Source: Nitrososphaerota archaeon
GTDB taxonomy: Archaea; Thermoproteota; Nitrososphaeria_A; Caldarchaeales; Wolframiiraptoraceae
Direction of reading: 5' to 3'
DNA: 10,615 nucleotides
NCBI GenBank assembly: GCA_021157985.1
Contig: JAGGVM010000130.1
Coordinates: 1 to 10,615, forward strand
Below the pieces are notes generated by a model. It was not told where the DNA came from. It saw only the letters and a list, made by a program, of their open reading frames with translations, and ran no database searches. The translations under genes were made by a program, and so were the position numbers. Below are positions 6,678 to 10,615 of this stretch, one piece after another (position 1 is the stretch's first letter; every line of letters begins with the position of its first letter).

Positions 6678-7228
6678 TTAAGGAGCCCCCTTCTCAAGAG
6701 AGGCGGCGCAACCGCCTTGACTATTATCGGAGTTCCGATCAGGATCGGCGGTAGATCGCTCAGCGAGAGGAAGACGACGGCGGGCCCGAAGGGAGCCACC
6801 CCGACCCAGTCGAATCCGACGGCGACTATCGGGACCATTATCAGCCCCGAGATGAAGGAGACTATCGTAACCTTCGCCAACCCCTTTCCCGTCGAGGCGT
6901 CCTCGGGCTTGCAGAAGAGTCCAGGTATCAGGCCGGTCAATCCCACTCCTATCAGGTCGAAGATCGGGGTCGCTGGATTGAAGTATCCGCCTAGAACCGC
7001 CCAGAGCGTGTTGCCTATGGCGCCGGCGAAGAACCCTACCACCGGGCCGAAGAGAACCCCGAAGACGCATGGGAGAAATGCGAGGACCCTCCAGTGGATC
7101 GCGCCGGGTATCAGGGGGATGGGCGCTGTCAGGAGGAATCCAACTCCCGTGACTGCCGCAGCCACGACTATGTACGCCGCCGCGGTTAACGCGTCTGGTC
7201 TACCGTAACCTGTTTTCCCGGAGCTCAT
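6665..7228 (-). CDS. ECF transporter substrate-binding S component
   Basis: An integral membrane protein of 187 residues with about six hydrophobic segments (roughly 13-35, 46-61, 62-80, 87-106, 118-138, 147-172). The first helix, ALTAAAYIVVAAAVTG, contains AxxxA patterns typical of S components contacting EcfT. GVLFGPVVGFFAGAIGNTLWAVLG and the following FDLIGVGLTGLIPGLF are characteristic of the S-component fold (ThiT/RibU-like group). It heads the operon before the ATPase and EcfT, so a dedicated group I ECF importer is likely. The substrate is unknown. The PRTase neighbours make a nucleobase, nucleoside or related heterocycle plausible, but known S components mostly carry vitamins, so riboflavin- or thiamine-like substrates remain open. 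ATG 7228 lies about 28 nt from the TATA centre, implying a nearly leaderless mRNA. Confidence 0.88.
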   Translation of the reverse strand: MSSGKTGYGRPDALTAAAYIVVAAAVTGVGFLLTAPIPLIPGAIHWRVLAFLPCVFGVLFGPVVGFFAGAIGNTLWAVLGGYFNPATPIFDLIGVGLTGLIPGLFCKPEDASTGKGLAKVTIVSFISGLIMVPIVAVGFDWVGVAPFGPAVVFLSLSDLPPILIGTPIIVKAVAPPLLRRGLLKWRL

Positions 7229-7250
7229 GGATGGAATCCCTTATTTACAC

Positions 7251-7262
7251 TTTTATATAAAA
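7251..7262 (-). promoter_or_regulatory. TATA-box promoter of the ECF/PRTase operon
   Basis: The minus strand reads TTTTATATAAAA, the strongest TATA element in the window. Its centre is about 28 nt upstream of ATG 7228, so the start site should fall near 7231 with almost no leader. It would drive the S component, EcfA, EcfT, the PRTase and perhaps the HTH-PRTase gene. Confidence 0.7.
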
Positions 7263-7268
7263 CATTCC

Positions 7269-7297
7269 GAACATGAAGCCCTATAATTTACATGTTC
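7269..7297. promoter_or_regulatory. Inverted repeat GAACATG-N15-CATGTTC, candidate operator
   Basis: Two perfect 7-bp half-sites (7269-7275 and 7291-7297) flank an AT-rich 15-nt spacer that includes CTATAATTTA. Half-site centres are 22 bp apart, about two helical turns, as expected for a dimer bound to one DNA face. The element lies 6 bp upstream of the operon's TATA box and about 55 bp upstream of the NAD kinase TATA box, so it could serve either direction. The HTH-PRTase regulator encoded in the operon is the obvious candidate ligand, but this is inference. Confidence 0.45.
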
Positions 7298-7352
7298 AAG
7301 TGCAAAGAAAACGTCCCGAAAGCCCCTCGGCCACGGAGAATCCTCGAATAAA

Positions 7353-7362
7353 CCGTATAAGT
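7353..7362 (+). promoter_or_regulatory. TATA-box promoter of the NAD kinase operon
   Basis: CCGTATAAGT lies about 40 nt before ATG 7397. A start site near 7383 would leave a leader of about 14 nt. TTCAT-AGCTG-ATGAA (7362-7376) is a 5-bp inverted repeat directly after the box. The element is weaker than the divergent TATA box at 7251-7262. Confidence 0.45.
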
Positions 7363-7396
7363 TCATAGCTGATGAAAGTAGGTTTGGTTGCCGGTC

Positions 7397-8200
7397 ATGC
7401 GGTTTGCCGTGGTCTACACCGAGAAGCGGGCGGAGGCGAAGGAGGCGGCGCGGCGAGCGAAACAGCTCCTCGAATCAAGAGGCATTGAAGTCGAGGTTCA
7501 CAGCGCTCAGAAGCTCGTGGGAGAAAAGCTACCCAACAGCGTAAACCTAGTCGTGGCCCTAGGCGGGGACGGGACGATCCTGAAGACCGTTGGCGCGCTA
7601 TCCGGCTCCGAGACCCCGATCCTCGGGATAAACTTCGGGAGAGGCGGCTTCCTCACAGAGGTCGAGGCGGACATGCTCGAAGAGGCGTTAGAAAAGGTTG
7701 TAAAGGGAGATTACGAGGTCGAGCGGATCGGGCTTCTCCGCGCGGAAGCCGGGGAGGCGGAGCTGGGAGACGTTCTCAACGAGGTCTACGTTGTCTCCGG
7801 GAAAACGGGGAAGCTTCTCAAAGCCGAGATAGCGAAGGCCGGGTCAAAGCTCCTCGAGGTCGAGGCCGATGGATTGATAATCTCCACTCCAATCGGGTCC
7901 ACTGCTTACTCGTATTCCGCGGGCGGCCCCGTAGTCGACGACGAGCTCGACGCCGTAATCATAACCGCCGTCTGCCCCATATCGAGTTTTAGATCGATGG
8001 TTTTACCGCTCTCACGCAAGATAAGCGTCGACCTCAAAAGCGAGCACGGTTTCTCGATCCTCCTCGACGGCTTCATCGAGAAAAAGCTCGCTAACAGATT
8101 CCTGCATATAGAGTTCAAGAAATCCGGTAAACAGGCTTCCTTCGTGAGGCTCGGCCTAGGTGAAAGCTTTGCCCGGAGGCTTAGGAAAAAGCTCGGGTAA
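7397..8200 (+). CDS. nadK: NAD(+) kinase
   Basis: Phosphorylates NAD to NADP in the cytosol. The protein of 267 residues shows the family signatures in order: GGDGT (56-60) in the NAD-binding catalytic loop, GINFGRGGFLTEV (77-89), LNE (127-129), the ADGLIISTPIGSTAYSYSAGGP run (157-178) of the all-beta domain, and a late LLDG (222-225) matching the conserved Asp-Gly near the C-terminus. Length fits archaeal enzymes. ATG 7397 (MRFAVVYTEK) is preferred over the in-frame TTG at 7388, because the protein then opens directly with the first beta strand of the Rossmann-like domain. It is the first gene of a three-gene operon and overlaps NOB1 downstream. Confidence 0.96.
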   Translation: MRFAVVYTEKRAEAKEAARRAKQLLESRGIEVEVHSAQKLVGEKLPNSVNLVVALGGDGTILKTVGALSGSETPILGINFGRGGFLTEVEADMLEEALEKVVKGDYEVERIGLLRAEAGEAELGDVLNEVYVVSGKTGKLLKAEIAKAGSKLLEVEADGLIISTPIGSTAYSYSAGGPVVDDELDAVIITAVCPISSFRSMVLPLSRKISVDLKSEHGFSILLDGFIEKKLANRFLHIEFKKSGKQASFVRLGLGESFARRLRKKLG

Positions 8201-8702
8201 GGAGGTAAAGGTCCTCGACTCGACCGCGATCTTCCTCGGATTCACAGAGGTATCTAACTGCATCCTAGCGACCTCGAGCAAGATACTCGAAGAGATCAAG
8301 TACGGAGACGGACGATACAGGGCGCTGGCCACCCGGGAAGGCGGCTTAATCAAAGTTCTAGACCCGGGAAAAGAGTTCGTGAGAGAGGTCGAGAAAGCGG
8401 CCTCCGACCTGGGGGAAAGCGGGCTCTCCGAAGCCGACGTAAGTATCCTGGCCCTCGCCCTCCAGCTATCCAAGGAAGGCAGGAAAACATCGATAGTTAC
8501 CTCCGATTACTCGGTTCAAAACGTGGCCTCGAAGCTCGGGATAAAGGTCGAGCCGATTCTTCACAGGGGAATAAAGAAGACCATCGAGTGGACTGTTTAC
8601 TGCAGCGTCTGCCACTGGGTCGGGAAAGGAGTGCCGGGCGAGCCCTGCCCCAGATGCGGCCACCCCCTGAAGAGGAGGCCTAGAAAAATTGAGAAGAATT
8701 AA
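8169..8702 (+). CDS. nob1: Endoribonuclease NOB1 (PIN domain plus zinc ribbon)
   Basis: NOB1 cleaves the pre-16S rRNA 3' end during small-subunit maturation. Counting from TTG 8169 (177 residues), the PIN domain shows the catalytic acids Asp17 (VLDSTAIFLGF), Glu88 and Asp90 (GLSEADVSILALA) and Asp113 (IVTSDYSVQNVA). A zinc ribbon follows with Cys145 and Cys148 (CSVC), then Cys160 and Cys163 (CPRC), and a basic tail. PIN plus a C-terminal ribbon is the NOB1 architecture. A stop codon at 8157 limits the reading frame. TTG 8169 has SD AGGTGA (8158-8163) 5 nt upstream and is preferred to GTG 8160, which lacks one. The start lies 32 nt inside the NAD kinase gene. The perfect GGAGGT at 8201-8206 has no usable in-frame start after it. 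Confidence 0.92.
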   Translation: MPGGLGKSSGKEVKVLDSTAIFLGFTEVSNCILATSSKILEEIKYGDGRYRALATREGGLIKVLDPGKEFVREVEKAASDLGESGLSEADVSILALALQLSKEGRKTSIVTSDYSVQNVASKLGIKVEPILHRGIKKTIEWTVYCSVCHWVGKGVPGEPCPRCGHPLKRRPRKIEKN

Positions 8703-9219
8703 GGTCATCTCGGAGGTGGATGACGAGGAGGCTCTTCGCAGGGTGGCCGAGGCGCTCGAGGAGGTTTACGGAGAACCCGTTGACTTTGAGGTCCGCGGAA
8801 AGCTCGTTGACGATTCCTTCTTCAACCCGATCAGAAAACAATACGACGCATGGGAGCTAGTCAAGCATCATCTAGAACTAGCGGACCGGGGATACTACGT
8901 CCTCCTCATAACCGATAAGGACATCTACGCGGCGGACCTGAACTACGTCTTCGGCCTGGCTTGGAGGGGAGTGGCCGTGGTCTCCACGCATAGGCTCCGC
9001 CAAGAGTTCTATGGGCTTCCACCCGATCGAAACCTCTTCCTCGAAAGGCTCGTGAAGGAGGCGGTTCACGAGGTCGGACACCTCCACGGGCTGCCTCACT
9101 GCAGCAACCGCAGATGCGTCATGGCCTTCAGCAACTCGATAATCGACACCGATTACAAGTCCTATAAGCTCTGCGAGAAATGTTCTAGGAAGCTGAGGAG
9201 GGGGCTAAGATTCCTCTGA
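8689..9219 (+). CDS. amzA: Archaemetzincin, zinc metalloprotease
   Basis: A member of the metzincin-like family found in most archaea and some vertebrates; its physiological substrate is not known. The protein of 176 residues carries the diagnostic zinc-site pattern HEVGHLHGLPH (His127, Glu128, His131, His137), then Cys138, Cys143 and Met145 in HCSNRRCVM, then CEKC (Cys162, Cys165). The family thus holds a catalytic zinc (HExxHxxGxxH) and a structural zinc (four Cys). The Met after the second Cys is the metzincin Met-turn. TTG 8689 is used because GAGGAGG (8672-8678) lies 10 nt upstream and the first strand (IKVISEV) follows at once. It overlaps NOB1 by 14 nt, so cotranslation is likely. Its last 15 nt overlap a convergent gene. 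Confidence 0.95.
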   Translation: MRRIKVISEVDDEEALRRVAEALEEVYGEPVDFEVRGKLVDDSFFNPIRKQYDAWELVKHHLELADRGYYVLLITDKDIYAADLNYVFGLAWRGVAVVSTHRLRQEFYGLPPDRNLFLERLVKEAVHEVGHLHGLPHCSNRRCVMAFSNSIIDTDYKSYKLCEKCSRKLRRGLRFL

Positions 9220-9705
9220 GTTTCCGCTCGGCTCCGAAGCCTTTTTCGCCATCTCCGCGAGCATCTGCTTGACATACGACCTCGAGAGAACTCCGGCGTC
9301 TATCAAGTTGACTATCGAGTTCGGGGAAGCCTTCCCCCTGACCTTCCCGATGTTCCCCTTGATCTGCCTCCAGATCAGGTTCGTGTTCCCGCTCTTCGAG
9401 TTATAGATCACTCCTAGGACCTCGTAGGCCTTGACGAACTTTATGTCCCTTATCTTCCCGAGATCGAGTTTCGACAAAGCTTCGACGTAGATCCTCCCTT
9501 GCTCTCCCTCCCTCTCCGGGAAAACGCTGGGATCCTGAAGATAGCCTCTGGGGATGAAGGAGTAGCAGGTGTTCAGGATCACGAACCGCCTGAATCTCTC
9601 AAGCGTCGTCTTGACCTCGATCTCGACCACAGGTCTCCCACCGTCCGCGGCCCTATTCCAGCTCCGAAAACCCAAAGCCCAACGAGCACCTAAATAGTTT
9701 TCCAT
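9205..9705 (-). CDS. Hypothetical protein of 166 residues, not recognised
   Basis: I do not recognise a family. The sequence looks like a real soluble protein. An alpha/beta N-terminal half includes VVEIEVKTTLERFRRFVIL (26-44), then CYSFIPRGYLQDPSVFPERE and EQGRIYVEALSKLDL. A basic middle section (IRDIKFVKAYEVLGVIYNSK, then IWRQIKGNIGKVRGK) follows, and a C-terminal helical pair (about 126-155: SPNSIVNLIDAGVLSRSYVKQMLAEMAKKA) with a polar tail. There is no signal peptide, membrane segment or metal motif. The basic patches hint at nucleic-acid binding (inference). It is read from ATG 9705 without a clear SD, and no good TATA box was found close upstream. It diverges from the SMC-like gene and ends inside archaemetzincin. 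It could be a conserved lineage-specific gene. Confidence 0.65.
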   Translation of the reverse strand: MENYLGARWALGFRSWNRAADGGRPVVEIEVKTTLERFRRFVILNTCYSFIPRGYLQDPSVFPEREGEQGRIYVEALSKLDLGKIRDIKFVKAYEVLGVIYNSKSGNTNLIWRQIKGNIGKVRGKASPNSIVNLIDAGVLSRSYVKQMLAEMAKKASEPSGNSEES

Positions 9706-9778
9706 GCTTCCGAAGATCCTCGAAAAGGGATCTCAAGGTAATTCTCGCCGAATTTTCCTGGGCTCTCTGAGGCGATAT

Positions 9779-9789
9779 ACCTTAAAAGC
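9779..9789 (+). promoter_or_regulatory. TATA-box promoter of the SMC-like gene
   Basis: ACCTTAAAAGC is a TATA-like box centred about 30 nt before ATG 9815, which implies a start site near 9810 and an almost leaderless mRNA. GGCGATATACC just upstream (9771-9781) is an alternative AT-rich element that would lengthen the leader. Confidence 0.5.
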
Positions 9790-9795
9790 CGCGGG

Positions 9796-9818
9796 TCATT
9801 CTCCCGCTCGGAGAATGA
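9796..9818. repeat. Perfect 9-bp inverted repeat over the SMC-like start codon
   Basis: TCATTCTCC-CGCTC-GGAGAATGA has two perfect 9-bp arms (9796-9804 and 9810-9818) around a 5-nt spacer. The right arm contains the GGAG immediately before the start and the ATG itself (9815-9817). It could be a palindromic operator at the transcription start. If transcription begins at the upstream TATA-like element, it could instead be an RNA hairpin hiding the start codon. Confidence 0.5.
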
Positions 9819-10615
9819 GCATAGACGAGAAAGCCTTGGGGTCGCTGAAGGCGGAGACCGAGGCCAGGGGGACCTACATTCGCGAAGTAATCTTAGAGAA
9901 CTTCATGAGCCACGAGTATTCGAGGGTCCCGCTCAAGCCCGGGATGAACGTCATAACGGGGCCGAACGGGGCGGGTAAATCCTCGATCCTGCTCGGCATA
10001 GCCGTTGCCTTGGGCCAAACCTACACGGATAGGGCTGAGAAGCTCAGCGACCTGATCAGGAGAGGTGAGAAAGCCGCCCGGGTGACGGTCGTCTTCGATA
10101 ACCGGGAGGTCGACGGCCGCAGGCCTATTCCATGGCTCAGCTCCGATCAGCTCGTCGTAACCCGATACCTGAAGAAGAGCGGCGAGTACTGGCATTACAT
10201 AAATAACAGGTTGAAGTCGAAGGCGGAGGTCGATCACCTCCTACGAAGGCTCGGAATAAACCCGAACAACATGCTGATAATAATGCATCAGAACATGATC
10301 GAGCAGTTCGCGGCCCGGAATAACGTCGAGAAGCTTAGAATGGTCGAAGACGCGGTCGGGGCCTCCCAGTTCAGGCAGAGAATACTCGAAGCCGAAGCAA
10401 AGCTAAGAGACATACAGACCCAGGAGAAAACCCTCAAGAAAGCCTTGGAAGAGGCGAGGGCCGCGGTGGAATACTGGAAGGAACAATACGAAAAGCTTCT
10501 CACGAAGCGGAAGCTCTTGGACGAGAAGAAGAGGCTCGAGCTCGAATACGCCTGGACCCTCGTGGCGGAAGCCGAGTCATCCGTGAGGCGCGTTCAAGAA
10601 AAGATCGACGCTCTC
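9815..10615 (+). CDS. SMC-like ATPase (Smc5/6-related or coalescin-type), N-terminal part, runs off the window
   Basis: The reading frame is open from ATG 9815 to the last base, giving 267 codons. After a short extension, the ATPase head begins at about residue 22: IREVILENFMSHEYSRVPLKPGMNVITGP, Walker A GPNGAGKSS (49-57), LSDLIRRGEKAARVTVVFDN (77-96), and the Q-loop region NNMLIIMHQNMIEQFA (151-166). From about 190 the chain is a continuous heptad-rich coiled coil. NFMSHE before Walker A, the DLI-RGE segment and the KR--LDEKKRLELEYAW motif (231-247) recall eukaryotic Smc5/Smc6 more than bacterial SMC or Rad50. Archaeal Smc5/6-related proteins and Sulfolobus coalescin are the likely relatives. 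The signature and Walker B would lie in the missing C-terminal half. The role is presumably chromosome organisation or recombination. Confidence 0.9.
   Translation, partial: MSIDEKALGSLKAETEARGTYIREVILENFMSHEYSRVPLKPGMNVITGPNGAGKSSILLGIAVALGQTYTDRAEKLSDLIRRGEKAARVTVVFDNREVDGRRPIPWLSSDQLVVTRYLKKSGEYWHYINNRLKSKAEVDHLLRRLGINPNNMLIIMHQNMIEQFAARNNVEKLRMVEDAVGASQFRQRILEAEAKLRDIQTQEKTLKKALEEARAAVEYWKEQYEKLLTKRKLLDEKKRLELEYAWTLVAEAESSVRRVQEKIDAL

Noticed and set aside
6717..7208. Plus-strand frame of 163 codons opposite the S component
   Set aside because: The S component on the minus strand has clear membrane helices and a promoter. The opposite frame has a low-complexity Pro/Thr-rich composition and no start signals.
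7233..7268. GGAAT/ATTCC inverted pair flanking the ECF TATA box
   Set aside because: The arms are only 5 bp with a 26-bp spacer. This is expected by chance and weaker than the GAACATG repeat beside it.
7372..7488. Upstream ATG frame starting MKVGLVAG in front of and overlapping NAD kinase
   Set aside because: Its first residues resemble some NAD kinase N-termini, but the frame differs from the kinase frame, soon becomes a Gly/Ala-rich shadow and stops after about 38 codons. The inferred transcription start lies downstream of this ATG.
1..10615. CRISPR arrays, insertion sequences, tRNA or rRNA genes
   Set aside because: No regularly spaced repeats, transposase-like proteins, terminal inverted repeats or tRNA-like cloverleaf with a CCA-adjacent stem were seen by eye.

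Overview
The window is an archaeal chromosome segment, GC-rich and gene-dense. Archaeal markers are hypusine-type aIF5A, PurP-family formate ligases, NOB1, archaemetzincin, TATA-box promoters about 25 nt upstream of leaderless or nearly leaderless starts, and anti-SD-matching GGAGGTGA-like sites inside operons. The SMC-like protein resembles eukaryotic Smc5/6, which fits a TACK- or Asgard-type lineage. The sequence does not allow a genus, and no family assignment here was checked against a database.

Layout. (1) 1-181, minus: start of an MBL-fold hydrolase, cut by the window edge. It diverges from aIF5A (356-751, plus). (2) A T-rich hairpin at 766-782 separates aIF5A from the convergent minus-strand block. 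(3) 823-7228, all minus, read right to left: ECF S component, a double ATPase fused in one chain, EcfT, an adenine/hypoxanthine-type phosphoribosyltransferase (PRTase), a helix-turn-helix protein fused to a PRTase domain, then two tandem PurP paralogues. Most junctions overlap or have 1-nt gaps. A separate TATA box stands before the S component and before the PurP pair. (4) 7397-9219, plus: NAD kinase, NOB1 and archaemetzincin in an overlapping operon, with housekeeping roles in NADP supply, rRNA maturation and a zinc protease. (5) 9205-9705, minus: an unrecognised protein of 166 residues whose 3' end overlaps archaemetzincin tail to tail. (6) 9815 to the window end, plus: the N-terminal 267 residues of an SMC-like ATPase, with a perfect 9-bp inverted repeat over its start codon.

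The most interesting unit is region 3. It combines a dedicated vitamin-type transporter, a salvage enzyme, a PRTase-type regulator and a pair of de novo purine enzymes. This suggests a purine uptake, salvage and synthesis locus controlled by PRPP or nucleotide level. That coupling is inferred from gene content; the transported compound cannot be read from the sequence. Within the unit, the fused EcfA has one consensus and one degenerate ATP site, and the upstream PurP paralogue has lost the glycine-rich loop kept by its partner. A 7-bp inverted repeat with half-site centres 22 bp apart lies just upstream of the transporter promoter and could be the regulator's operator.
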